From Pyropia haitanensis (taxonomy: Eukaryota > Rhodophyta > Bangiophyceae > Bangiales > Bangiaceae), in the NCBI GenBank assembly GCA_008729055.1, contig SDUX01000077.1, forward strand, positions 2,501-66,500: a stretch of 64,000 bases of DNA, read 5' to 3'. The notes under the pieces are model-generated. The model did no database searches and was not told where the DNA came from. It was given only the letters and a program-made list of their open reading frames with translations. Shown in pieces: positions 34,501-47,528 of the stretch (the first letter of the stretch is position 1; each line of letters begins with the position of its first letter). The translations under genes were made by a program, and so were the position numbers.

Positions 34501-37500
34501 GACGCGTCTCCCTGTGTGGTTTGTTTTGGAATTGGGGACCGTTATTGAGGTGATAGGAGTGACATTGTGTTTGGCTGGGGGGGCCCCCCAATTTTTATCC
34601 CCGGGTCACATTCCGTGACCCCCCCAGGGGTAGGAAGGGGGTGTCTGAGGTGGAAAGGGAGACTGTAGGGGTATGTAATCGAGGTCGGCGGATCGAATGG
34701 CGAACTCAGATTTCCGAAAAGATCAACTTTTTCATCCCATAGGGACCCTTTGTGTCAAAAAGTGGTCAAAATGGCGGAAATGCGACAAAGTTGGCCCGGC
34801 GAGTTTGTCAAAAGTGAAATCTGAGTAGCGGATCTTGTAGAGGAGACCGAGACGCGTCTCCCTGTGTGGTTTGTTTTGGAATTGGGGACCGTTATTGAGG
34901 TGATAGGAGTGACATTGTGTTTGGCTGGGGGGGCCCCCCAATTTTTATCCCCGGGTCACATTCCGTGACCCCCCCAGGGGTAGGAAGGGGGTGTCTGAGG
35001 TGGAAAGGGAGACTGTAGGGGTATGTAATCGAGGTCGGCGGATCGAATGGCGAACTCAGATTTCCGAAAAGATCAACTTTTTCATCCCATAGGGACCCCT
35101 TTGTGTCAAAAAGTGGTCAAAATGGCGGAAATGCGACAAAGTTGGCCCGGCGAGTTTGTCAAAAGTGAAATCTGAGTAGCGGATCTTGTAGAGGAGACCG
35201 AGACGCGTCTCCCTGTGTGGTTTGTTTTGGAATTGGGGACCGTTATTGAGGTGATGGGAGTGACATTGTGTTTGGCTTTGGGGGGCAAAAAACGCCTAAG
35301 TCCCAGTGCCGTTTTTATCCCCGGGTAGAGTTGCGTGACCCCCCCCAGGGGTAGGAAGGGGGTGTCTGGGTGGAAAGGGAGACTGTAGGGGTATGTAATC
35401 GAGGTCGGCGGATCGAATGGCGAACTCAGATTTCCGAAAAGATCAACTTTTTCATCCCATAGGGACCCCTTTGTGTCAAAAAGTGGTCAAAATGGCCGAA
35501 ATGCGACAAAGTTGGCCCGGCGAGTTTGTCAAAAGTGAAATCTGAGTAGCGGATCTTGTAGAGGAGACCGAGACGCGTCGCCCTGTGTGGTTTGTTTTGG
35601 AATTGGGGACCGTTATTGAGGTGATAGGAGTGACATTGTGTTTGGCTGGGGGGGCCCCCCAATTTTTATCCCCGGGTCACATTCCGTGACCCCCCCAGGG
35701 GTAGGAAGGGGGTGTCTGAGGTGGAAAGGGAGACTGTAGGGGTATGTAATCGAGGTCGGCGGATCGAATGGCGAACTCAGATTTCCGAAAAGATCAACTT
35801 TTTCATCCCATAGGGACCCCTTTGTGTCAAAAAGTGGTCAAAATGGCGGAAATGCGACAAAGTTGGCCCGGCGAGTTTGTCAAAAGTGAAATCTGAGTAG
35901 CGGATCTTGTAGAGGAGACCGAGACGCGTCTCCCTGTGTGGTTTGTTTTGGAATTGGGGACCGTTATTGAGGTGATGGGAGTGACATTGTGTTTGGCTTT
36001 GGGGGGCAAAAAACGCCTAAGTCCCAGGTGCCGTTTTTTATCCCCGGGTAGAGTTGCGTGACCCCCCCCCAGGGGTAGGAAGGGGGTGTCTGGGTGGAAA
36101 GGGAGACTGTAGGGGTATGTAATCGAGGTCGGCGGATCGAATGGCGAACTCAGATTTCCGAAAAGATCAACTTTTTCATCCCATAGGGACCCCTTTGTGT
36201 CAAAAAGTGGTCAAAATGGCCGAAATGCGACAAAGTTGGCCCGGCGAGTTTGTCAAAAGTGAAATCTGAGTAGCGGATCTTGTAGAGGAGACCGAGACGC
36301 GTCGCCCTGTGTGGTTTGTTTTGGAATTGGGGACCGTTATTGAGGTGATAGGAGTGACATTGTGTTTGGCTGGGGGGGCCCCCCAATTTTTATCCCCGGG
36401 TCACATTCCGTGACCCCCCCAGGGGTAGGAAGGGGGTGTCTGAGGTGGAAAGGGAGACTGTAGGGGTATGTAATCGAGGTCGGCGGATCGAATGGCGAAC
36501 TCAGATTTCCGAAAAGATCAACTTTTTCATCCCATAGGGAGCCCTTTGTGTCAAAAAGTGGTCAAAATGGCCGAAATGCGACAAAGTTGGCCCGGCGAGT
36601 TTGTCAAAAGTGAAATCTGAGTAGCGGATCTTGTAGAGGAGACCGAGACGCGTCTCCCTGTGTGGTTTGTTTTGGAATTGGGGACCGTTATTGAGGTGAT
36701 GGGAGTGACATTGTGTTTGGCTTTGGGGGGCAAAAAACGCCTAAGTCCCAGGTGCCGTTTTTTATCCCCGGGTAGAGTTGCGTGACCCCCCCCAGGGGTA
36801 GGAAGGGGGTGTCTGGAGTGGAAAGGGAGACTGTAGGGGTATGTAATCGAGGTCGGCGGATCGAATGGCGAACTCAGATTTCCGAAAAGATCAACTTTTT
36901 CATCCCATAGGGAGCCCTTTGTGTCAAAAAGTGGTCAAAATGGCCGAAAGGCGACAAAGTTGGCCCGGCGAGTTTGTCAAAAGTGAAATCTGAGTAGCGG
37001 ATCTTGTAGAGGAGACCGAGACGCGTCGCCCTGTGTGGTTTGTTTTGGAATTGGGGACCGTTATTGAGGTGATAGGAGTGACATTGTGTTTGGCTGGGGG
37101 GCCCCCCAATTTTTATCCCCGGGTCACATTCCGTGACCCCCCCAGGGGTAGGAAGGGGGTGTCTGAGGTGGAAAGGGAGACTGTAGGGGTATGTAATCGA
37201 GGTCGGCGGATCGAATGGCGAACTCAGATTTCCGAAAAGATCAACTTTTTCATCCCATAGGGAGCCCTTTGTGTCAAAAAGTGGTCAAAATGGCCGAAAT
37301 GCGACAAAGTTGGCCCGGCGAGTTTGTCAAAAGTGAAATCTGAGTAGCGGATCTTGTAGAGGAGACCGAGACGCGTCTCCCTGTGTGGTTTGTTTTGGAA
37401 TTGGGGACCGTTATTGAGGTGATGGGAGTGACATTGTGTTTGGCTTTGGGGGGCAAAAAACGCCTAAGTCCCAGGTGCCGTTTTTTATCCCCGGGTAGAG

Positions 37501-39876
37501 TTGCGTGACCCCCCCCCAGGGGTAGGAAGGGGGTGTCTGGAGTGGAAAGGGAGACTGTAGGGGTATGTAATCGAGGTCGGCGGATCGAATGGCGAACTCA
37601 GATTTCCGAAAAGATCAACTTTTTCATCCCATAGGGAGCCCTTTGTGTCAAAAAGTGGTCAAAATGGCCGAAAGGCGACAAAGTTGGCCCGGCGAGTTTG
37701 TCAAAAGTGAAATCTGAGTAGCGGATCTTGTAGAGGAGACCGAGACGCGTCGCCCTGTGTGGTTTGTTTTGGAATTGGGGACCGTTATTGAGGTGATAGG
37801 AGTGACATTGTGTTTGGCTGGGGGGCCCCCCAATTTTTATCCCCGGGTCACATTCCGTGACCCCCCCAGGGGTAGGAAGGGGGTGTCTGAGGTGGAAAGG
37901 GAGACTGTAGGGGTATGTAATCGAGGTCGGCGGATCGAATGGCGAACTCAGATTTCCGAAAAGATCAACTTTTTCATCCCATAGGGAGCCCTTTGTGTCA
38001 AAAAGTGGTCAAAATGGCCGAAATGCGACAAAGTTGGCCCGGCGAGTTTGTCAAAAGTGAAATCTGAGTAGCGGATCTTGTAGAGGAGACCGAGACGCGT
38101 CTCCCTGTGTGGTTTGTTTTGGAATTGGGACCGTTATTGAGGTGATGGGAGTGACATTGTGTTTGGCTTTGGGGGCAAAAAACGCCTAAGTCCCAGGTGC
38201 CGTTTTTATCCCCGGGTAGAGTTGCGTGACCCCCCCCAGGGGTAGGAAGGGGGTGTCTGGGTGGAAAGGGAGACTGTAGGGGTATGTAATCGAGGTCGGC
38301 GGATCGAATGGCGAACTCAGATTTCCGAAAAGATCAACTTTTTCATCCCATAGGGAGCCCTTTGTGTCAAAAAGTGGTCAAAATGGCGAAATGCGACAAA
38401 GTTGGCCCGGCGAGTTTGTCAAAAGTGAAATCTGAGTAGCGGATCTTGTAGAGGAGACCGAGACGCGTCTCCCTGTGTGGTTTGTTTTGGAATTGGGGAC
38501 CGTTATTGAGGTGATAGGAGTGACATTGTGTTTGGCTGGGGGGCCCCCCAATTTTTATCCCCGGGTCACATTCCGTGACCCCCCCAGGGTAGGAAGGGGG
38601 TGTCTGAGGTGGAAAGGGAGACTGTAGGGTATGTAATCGAGGTCGGCGGATCGAATGGCGAACTCAGATTTCCGAAAAGATCAACTTTTTCATCCCATAG
38701 GGACCCCTTTGTGTCAAAAAGTGGTCAAAATGGCGGAAATGCGACAAAGTTGGCCCGGCGAGTTTGTCAAAAGTGAAATCTGAGTAGCGGATCTTGTAGA
38801 GGAGACCGAGACGCGTCTCCCTGTGTGGTTTGTTTTGGAATTGGGACCGTTATGAGGTGATAGGAGTGACATTGTGTTTGGCTGGGGGGCCCCCCAATTT
38901 TATCCCCGGTCACATTCCGTGACCCCCCCAGGGTAGGAAGGGGGTGTCTGAGTGGAAAGGGAGACTGTAGGGTATGTAATCGAGGTCGGCGGATCGAATG
39001 GCGAACTCAGATTTCCGAAAAGATCAACTTTTTCATCCCATAGGGACCCCTTTGTGTCAAAAAGTGGTCAAAATGGCGAAATGCGACAAAGTTGGCCCGG
39101 CGAGTTTGTCAAAAGTGAAATCTGAGTAGCGGATCTTGTAGAGGAGACCGAGACGCGTCTCCCTGTGTGGTTTGTTTTGGAATTGGGGACCGTTATTGAG
39201 GTGATGGGAGTGACATTGTGTTTGGCTTTGGGGGGCAAAAAACGCCTAAGTCCCAGGTGCCGTTTTTTATCCCCGGGTAGAGTTGCGTGACCCCCCCCCA
39301 GGGGTAGGAAGGGGGTGTCTGGGGTGGAAAGGGAGACTGTAGGGTATGTAATCGAGGTCGGCGGATCGAATGGCGAACTCAGATTTCCGAAAAGATCAAC
39401 TTTTCATCCCATAGGGACCCCTTTGTGTCAAAAAGTGGTCAAAATGGCCGAAATGCGACAAAGTTGGCCCGGCGAGTTTGTCAAAAGTGAAATCTGAGTA
39501 GCGGATCTTGTAGAGGAGACCGAGACGCGTCGCCCTGTGTGGTTTGTTTTGGAATTGGGACCGTTATTGAGGTGATAGGAGTGACATTGGTTTGGCTGGG
39601 GGGCCCCCAATTTTTATCCCCGGGTCACATTCCGTGACCCCCCCAGGGGTAGGAAGGGGTGTCTGAGGTGGAAAGGAGACTGTAGGGGTATGTAATCGAG
39701 GTCGGCGGATCGAATGGCGAACTCAGATTTCCGAAAAGATCAACTTTTTCATCCCATAGGGAGCCCTTTGTGTCAAAAAAGTGGTCAAAATGGCCGAAAT
39801 GCGACAAAGTTGGCCCGGCGAGTTTGTCAAAAGTGAAATCTGAGTAGCGGATCTTGTAGAGGAGACCGAGACGCGT
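22505..39876 (-). repeat. A/B satellite array, block III (- orientation)
   Basis: About 17.4 kb of clean monomers. The first part is A 22.62, B 23.00, A 23.35, B 23.72, A 24.07, B 24.45, then AAA at 24.80, 25.17 and 25.54, then the regular higher-order pattern. B-B pairs fall at 26.64/26.99, 30.62/30.97, 34.59/34.94 and 38.55/38.89 kb, each 3.97 kb from the next. Monomers from 23.7 to 33.5 kb repeat those of 9.7 to 19.5 kb in the same order. From about 38.1 kb one-base deletions in homopolymers become frequent, and the block stops at the gap inside gagacgcgt. Confidence 0.95.
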
Positions 39877-39901
39877 NNNNNNNNNNNNNNNNNNNNNNNN
39901 N
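39877..39901. other. Assembly gap (25 N)
   Basis: Exactly 25 undetermined bases, the same length as the gap at 61480-61504, so the size is a placeholder and not a measured distance. The left edge falls in the centre of the palindrome gagacgcgtctc. Confidence 0.99.
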
Positions 39902-42780
39902 AAGTGAGACGATGGGTGCGATCGTTCGGATTTTTTATGGGCCTTTGTGTGTGGTCTGGGGTACGCTTGGGGCGGTATTTGTCGTGATGGGTGAAGGAAT
40001 CCTTTGTGGGGAGAAGGGTTCTGTGTGGTTTGTTTTGGTTGAGGGGACGCGTTTTGCTGTGGGAGTGATTTTGTTTGGTTTAGGGCGGCAGCTTGTCGGT
40101 GCGTTTTTTTAGGTGGGTTGCGTGCCGGGGTGGGGGGGCGGGGTGTTCTGGAAGTGGGGGGATGTGGGGTTGTTCAGAGGTGGGGGGTCGTGGCGGATCG
40201 TTTTGCGCTCTTTTTTTATAGGCTTTGTGTGTGGTCATGGGGTGGCCGTTGCGGGAGTTTGTAGTGTTGGTGCGGTCTTGTGGGGACGGGCGTGGAGCTG
40301 TGGTGGTTTGTTTTTGGTGGGGGTTATTGGGTGTGAGTGTTGTGTTTTGGTTGGGGGGTTTTTTTGGGTCACATTCGTGACAGGTGGGGGGGTGTTGGTG
40401 GGCTGTGGGGTAGTATCGAGGGTCGTGCGGATCGTGGCTGTTTTCGAGTTTTCTGGGGTACAGTGGTATTGGCGAATGCAGTTAGGCGGCGAGTTTGTCG
40501 AGTGATCTGGTGGGATCTTGTAGAGGGGGCGCGTTGCAAGTGTGGTTGTTTGGTGGGGACCGGTTTTTGGGTTGGAGTGATTGTTGTTTGGCCTTTGGGG
40601 CTAGTGGTGGTTTTTTTCCGTAGAGTTGCGTGCGGGTGGGGGGGGTGTCTGGTGGGGTGGTGGGGTATGTTGAGGTGCGGTGGTGGGCTCGATTTCGGTC
40701 TTTCTTGGGGCTTGTGGTAGTGTTGGGAGGCGAGTTGGCGGCGAGTTTGTGTGTCTGGTGCGGTTGTGGGAGAGGGTGTGTGTGGTTTGTTTTGGCATTT
40801 CGGTGTATTGCGGTGATGGAGTGTTGTGTTTGGCTTGGGGGGGGCATTTTTTTTGGTTTCGTGGGGGTGGAGGGGGTGTTTGGGTGGGGGGCTGTAGGGG
40901 TATGTTCGGTCGGGGATGATGGCGATCGTCGGTCTTTTCTAATGGGCTTTGTGTCGTGTCTGGGATGCGGTTTGGCCGGCGAGTTTGTGTGATTGGTGCG
41001 GTCTTGTGGGGCGGGGTTTGTGTGGTTTGTTTTGGTGGTGCGTTAATTGAGGTGTGGGTGTTGTGTTTGTTTGGGGGGCCGTGTGGTGCAGTTTTTTTTC
41101 GGGTGAGTTGGCGTGCGGGGTGAGGGGGGTGTTGGGTGGAGGCTGTGGGGTGTCTGGTGCGGATGCTGGCGATCAGTTTCGGTTTTTTCCTTAGGAGTTT
41201 GTATGTGTCTGGGGGGCAGTTGGCGGCGAGTTTGTAAGTGATCTGAGTGGGTTTGTGGGAGCGGGCGTGCTGTGTGTTTGTTTTGGTTGGGGCGTTCTTG
41301 AGGTGAGGAGTCTGTGTTTGGGCTGGGGGGCATTTTTTTCGGGTCACTTCGTGAGGGGTGGAGGGGTGGTCTTGGGTGGAGGGAGCTGTGGGTTGTTGTA
41401 GGTGGCGATCGTGGCGCTGTTTCGCGTTTTTCATCTGGGGGTTTGTTGTGTGGTTGGGTGCGGTTGGCCGGGGTTGTGTGTCTGAGTGCGGATTGTGAGG
41501 GGGGGTTTGTTTGTTTGTTTTGGATTGGGGCGTTATTGAGGTGTGGGTGATTGTGTTTGGTTTGGGGGGTAGTGGTGCGTTTTTTGTGGTTGTGGGGGTA
41601 GGGGGGTTGTCTGGGGTGGAGGGCTGTGGGTTGTTCGGGTCGGGGATGATGGGTAGTTTCGGATCCTTTTTGTGGGTTTGTGCAAGTGGTTGGGGTGCCG
41701 AAGTTGGCGGCGGTTGTCGTGTTGGTGCGGTTTGTAGGGGGGGCGTTTGTGTTGGTTTGTTTTGGATTGGGGCGTTTTGCAAGTGTGGAGTGTTGTGTTT
41801 GGCTGGGGGGGGCTTTTTGGTTCGTGGGGGTAGGGGGGTGTCTGAGGTGGGGGAGCACTGTAGGGTTGTTGTCGGCGATCGTGGCGTCGTCGGATACTTT
41901 TCTTGGGCTTTGTGTAGTGGTTGGCGGTCGGGTTGGGGGGTTTGTCTGTTGGTGCGGATCTTGTAGGAGCGGGCGTCTTCTGTGTGGTTTGTTTTGGTTG
42001 GGGTTTTGAGTGTAGGGTGCTTGTGTTTTGGCTGGGGGGCATTTTTTTCGGGTTCATTCGTGACGGGGTGGAGGGGTGTCTGAGGTGGAGGAGCTGTAGG
42101 GGTTGTCGGGTGGCGGTGTGGCGATTTTCGAGATACTTTTTCATATCGGGCCTTTGTGTAGTGGTTGGCGGTTGCGCGGTTGGCGGTCGAGTTTGTCAGT
42201 GATCTGAAGTAGCCGGTCTTGTGAGGAGACGGCGCGTTTGTGTGGTTTGTTTTGGGTTGGGGTTTGGGTGATGATGATTGTGTTTGGCTTTGGGGGGGCT
42301 GTGGTGCGTTTTTTATGGGTGGTTGGTGCGGGGTGGGGGGGTGTCTGGGGTGGGGGATGTAGGGTATGTTGCGGGTCGGCGGTCGTGGCGATCGTTTCCG
42401 GTCTTTTTCTCCTGGGTTTTGTGTAGTTGGTCTATGGCGTGCGCGTGGCGGCGGTTTGTCAGTGTCTGGTCAGCGGATCTTGTGGGAGACGGCGCGTCGC
42501 TGGTGGTTTGTTTTGGGTTGGGGCCGCGTTTTGAGGTGTCGGGTGATTGTGTTTTTGGTGGGGGGCCATTTTTCGTGTCCTTCCGTGCCCGGGTAGGCGG
42601 GGGTGTTCTGAACGGTGGCAGGGAGCCTGTTCAGGGGTCTTCTACGAAGGTCGGCGGCTCGCATGGCGCACTCCATTTTCCGACAGTCCGCTTTCCTGCC
42701 ATCGGGCCCCCTTTGTGGTCACCCGTTTGGTCACACATGGCGCATGCGCCACAGTTGGCCCCGCGACGTTTGTCGCCGTC
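39902..42780 (-). repeat. Degraded A/B satellite, A- and C-depleted (- orientation)
   Basis: Fragments of the - consensus are readable at the right spacing: gtgtggtttgttttgg, gcgagtttgt, cttgtagaggagac-like and tgtgtttggctgggggg. Intervening A residues and C runs are missing: 40261-40320 holds 3 A in 60 against about 9 in an equivalent clean segment, and the C7 run before aggggtagg is absent. G and T runs are kept. This looks like base-specific under-calling. Long open frames here exist because every stop codon needs an A (or a T on the other strand), so I annotate no gene. Confidence 0.8.
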
Positions 42781-42849
42781 GCCACTCTTGGTAGGCGGAA
42801 TCTGTGGAGCACCGCTCTCTCTCACTGCCACCCCCCAGGACGGAGAGGA

Positions 42850-45800
42850 GTCGCGGCATTCGGTCTCCTCTACCGATCCGCTCACCTCAGATTTCACTTT
42901 TGCCACTCGCCGGGGCCCACTTTGTCGATTTCCGCCACTTTTGACCCACTTTTTGCACCCCCAGGGGTCCCTACTGGGCATGACGTTGGACTCTTTCGGC
43001 CCTCTGCGTTCGCCATTCGATCCGCCGACCTCGCTTACCTACTCCTCAGTCTCCTTTCCACTAGCACCCCTTCCTACCCTGGGGGGGGTCCGATGTGCCG
43101 GGATCTTGGGGGGCCCCCAGCCACCATGTCCTCCTATCCCTCCATCACCGGTCCCACTTCCCCAACCAGGGCGACGCGTCCTCGGTCTCCTCTCCACCGT
43201 CCGCTCTCTTTCCTTTGATCACTGCCGGGCCCTTGTCGCATTTCGGCCATTTTGCACCCTTTTGACCAGGGTCCTATGGGATGCAGTTTCTTTTTCGGCA
43301 TCTGAAGTTCGCCCTTCGATCGCCGCCCTCGTTCCATCCCCTCACCGTCTCCCTTTCCACCGCCCCTTCCTCACCCCTGGGGGGGGTCCAGCACTCTCCG
43401 GGGTACACGGCCCTGGACTTAGCGCGTTTTTTGCCCAGCCCCCATGTCACTTCCCATCACTCCTCCGGTCCCATTCCACCCCGGGCCGCGTCTCGGTCTC
43501 TCTACAGATCCGCCCCCATACTCCAGTTTTCCAGCTTTTGCACACCTCGCCGGGCCACTTTGTCGCAATTTCCGCCCATTTTGACACTTTTTGGCCGGGG
43601 TCCCTATGGATGACGTTGCTCTTTTCGCATCTGCCGTTCGCCCTTCGAACTCGCCGCCTCGAATTCTCCCCCTGCCCAGTTCCCTTTCCCACCTCCAGGA
43701 CACCCCCTTCCTACCCTGGGGGTCCGGATGTGCCGGGGCACTCCACTTGGGGGCCCCCCCAGCCACACATGCCTCTAATCCCTGCTACGGTCCCCCCATT
43801 CCCACCACACCGGGGACGCGTCTCGGTCTCCTCTACAGTCGCTACTCATGATTCACTTTTGACCCTCGCCGGCCCATTTGTCGCATTCGCCTTTGACCAC
43901 TTTTTTGCACCGGGGTCCCTATGGGATGCGTGTCTTTTCGATCTGAGTTCGCCTTCGATCCGCCGACCTCACTTACATCCCCCTAGTCTCCCTTTCCCCC
44001 TCCGCACCCCCTTCCTACCCTGGGGGGTCACCGGCTGTGACCCGGGGTCCATTGGGGCCCCAGCCCCTGTCTCTACTCCCCCTCCCATCCGGCCCTGCTC
44101 CACACAGGGAGACGCGTCTCGGTCTCTCTACGTCCGCTCCAGCTTTACTTTGCACTCGCCGGCCACCTTTGTCTGCATTTTCGCCATTTTGACACTTTTT
44201 GCACGGGCTCCCTATGGGATGCCAGTGCTCTTTTCGGCTCTGAGTTCGCCATTCGCTCCGCCGCTCGCCTTACATCCCCTCAGTCTCCCTTTCCACCCCA
44301 GCCCCCTTCTACCTCTGGGGGGTCACGCACTCACCCCTGGATCACGGCACGCTGGGACTTAGGCGTTTTTTGCCCCCAGCCCCATGTCCTCCATCACCTC
44401 ATCGGTCGCCCATTCCCACCGGGAGCGCTCTCGGGTCCTCCTCTCAGTCGCTCCACTCCGATTTCACTTTTGCACTCGCGGGCCCACTTTGTCGCATTTC
44501 GGCTTTTGCCTTTTTTGACCACCGGGCTCCCTTGGGATGAAGTTGATCTTTATTCGGATCTGAGTTCGCCTTCGATCGCCGCTCGATTCATACCCCTCAG
44601 TCTCTCCCTTTCCCCTCAGCCCCGTTCCTACCCCTGGGGGGGTCACGGATGTGACCCGGGATACTTCGGGGGGCCCCAGCCCACCTGTCCCTCCTAATCA
44701 CCTCCTCGGGTCCCCTTCCACCACCACAGGGCGGCGCGTCTCGGTCTCGCTCTACGATCCGCTACTCGATTTCACTTTGCACTCGCCGCGGCTCACTTGT
44801 CGCCTTTCGGCCATTTGACCCCACCTTTTTGACACAGGGCTCCCTATGGGTGAAGTGATCTTTCGGTCTGAGTTCGCCTTCGATGCGCGAACTTCGATTC
44901 CCTACCCCTACAGTCTCCTTTCCACTCCGCACCCCTTGCCTCCTCTGGGGGAGGGGTCCGCACTCTCCCGGGTACACGCCTGGGACTTAGGCGTTTTTTT
45001 GCCCCCCAAGCCACATGTCCTCCATCCCTCAATAACGGTCAACCATTCAAACAACCAACAAGGGAGACGCGTCCTCGGTCTCCTTCAGAGATCCGCTAAC
45101 TACAGATATTCACTTTTGACAAGCTCGCCGGGCAACTGTTGTCGCATCTGTTCGCCATTTATGGACCGACTATATTTGACACAAGGGCTGCCCTATGGAT
45201 GAAAAAGTTGATCTTTTCGGAATTGAAGTTCGCATTGATCCGCCGACCGTCGATTACATACCCTACAGTCTCCCTTTCACTCAGACACGCCCATTCCTAC
45301 CCCTGGGGGGTCACGGTAAATCTGTGACCGGAGGATAAAAATTGGGGGCCCCCCGCCAACACACATGTCACTCCTATACCTCAATATACGTCCCCAATTC
45401 CAAAACAAACACACAGGGCGACGCGTCTGGGTCTCCTCTACAAGATGCGCTACTGCAGATTTTTCCTTGACAAGACTCGCGGCAACTTTGTCGCTTTCGG
45501 CAATTCTTGACCATGTTTGACATCAAAGGGCTCCGCTATGGGATGAAAAAAGTTGATTTTTTGGAATCTGAGTTCGCCATTTCGAATCGCCACGCTTCGG
45601 ATACATACCACCCTACAGTCCTCCCTTTCACTCCAGACACCCCCTTCTACACCTGGGGGGGGTCCGCAACTGCTACCCGGGGATAAAAAACGGCACTGGG
45701 GACTTCGGCGTTTTTTGCCCCCCACAGCCAACTAGCATGTCACTCCCATCAACTCATTAACGTCGCCAATTCAAAACAACACAGGAGACGCGTCCTCGGT

Positions 45801-47528
45801 CTCTCTACAAGATCCGCTACTCAGATTCACTTTTTGCCAACTCGCCGGGCCACTTTGTCGCATTTCGGCCATTTTGACCACTTTTTGACCAAAGGGCTCC
45901 CTATGGCATGAAAGTTGATCTTTTCGGGAATCCTGAGTTCGCCATTCGATCCGGCCACCTCGATACATACCGCCACAGTCTCCCTTTCCACCTCAGACAC
46001 CGCTTCCTACCCTGGGGTGCGGTCACGGAATGTGACCCGGGGATAAAATTGGGGGGCCCCCAGCCAAACATGTCACTCTATCACTCAATAACGGTCCCCA
46101 ATCCAAACACAACCACACAGGGCGACAGCGTCTCGGTCTCTCCAAGAATCCGCTACTCAGATTTTCCTTTTGACAAACTCGCCGGGCCAATTTTGTCGCA
46201 TTTCCGCCATTTTGAACCAACTTTTTTGACACAAGGGGTCCCTATGGATGAAAAAGTTGATCTTTTCGGAAATCTGAGTTGCCATTCGATCCGCCGACGC
46301 TCGATTACAATACCCTAAGTCTCCGCTTTCCACTCCAGAACACCCCCTTCTACCCTGGGGGGGGGTCACGCAACTCTACCGGGGATAACCAAAACGGCAC
46401 CTGGGAACTTAGGCGTTTTTTGCCCCCCAGCCAAACACAATGTCACTCCATCACCTCAATAACGTCCAATTCCAAAAAAACAACAGCGGAGACAGCGTCT
46501 CGGTCTCCTCTACAAGATCCGCTCTCAGCTTTCACTTTTGACAAACTCGCGGGCCAACTTTGTCGCATTTCGCCATTTTGACGCACTTTTTGAACACAAA
46601 GGGGTCCCTATGGGACTGAAAGTTTGATCCTTTTTCGGAAATCCTGAGTTCGCCATTTCGATCCGCGACTCGATTACATACCCCTACAGTCTGCCCTTTC
46701 CAACCTCAGACACCCCTTCCTACCCTGGGGGGGGTCACGGAATGTGACCGGGATAAAATTGGGGGGCCCCCAGCCAAACCCAATGTCCTCCATTCCCTCA
46801 ATAACGGTCGCCGCATTCCAACAAAACACACAGGGCGACCGCGTCTTCGGTCTCCTCTACAAGATCGCTACTCAGATTTCAGCTTTGACACACTCGCCGG
46901 CCACTTTGTCGCATTTCGGCCCATTTTGACCATTTTTGACAGGAAAGGGGTCCCTATGGGATGAAAAGTTGATCTTTTTCGGAAATCTGAGTTCGCCATT
47001 CGATCCGCCGACCTCGATTTACAATACCGCCTACAATCTCCTTTCCACCCAGACACCCCTCCTACCCTGGGGGGGTCACGCAACTCTACCCGGGGATAAA
47101 AACGGCACTTGGGACCTTAGGCGTTTTTTGCCCCCCAGCCAAACACATGTCTCCATCAACTCAATAAGGGTCCCCAATTTCCAAAACACCCCACAGGGAG
47201 ACGCGTCTCGGTCTCCTCTACAAGATCCGCTCACTCAGATTTTCACTTTTTGACAACTCGCCGGCCAACTTTGTCGCATTTCCGCATTTTGACACTTTTT
47301 GAACAAAGGGGTCTATGGCGTGAAAAGTTGATCTTTCGGAAATCTGAGTTCGCCATTCGTCCGCCGACCCGATTACATAGCCCCTACAGTCTCCCTTCCA
47401 CCTCAAGACACCCTTCTAACCCTGGGGTCTACGGAATGTGACCCGCGGGATAATTGGGGGCCCCCCCGCCAAACACAATGTCCTCCTATCACCTTCAATA
47501 ACGGTCACCAATTCCAAAACAAACACCA
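42850..47528 (+). repeat. Degraded A/B satellite, A-depleted then recovering (+ orientation)
   Basis: The orientation is now + (ggtctcctctaccgatccgc, ccattcgatccgccgacctc). A residues are still missing to about 44.9 kb: 43321-43380 has 4 A in 60, against about 12 in a comparable clean segment. C runs are kept. The first run of four or more A after the gap that I see is near 45201. From there to 47528 the errors become scattered insertions and deletions. The array ends at accaggga, followed directly by - oriented sequence. The 694-codon frame at 42278-44362 crosses the flip and is an artefact of stop-codon loss. Confidence 0.8.

Noticed and set aside
40601..41782. 393-codon frame rich in Pro, Thr, Asn and His
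   Set aside because: Low-complexity composition follows from the A- and C-depleted + strand; T is rare on the coding strand, so stops vanish. The underlying DNA is degraded satellite.
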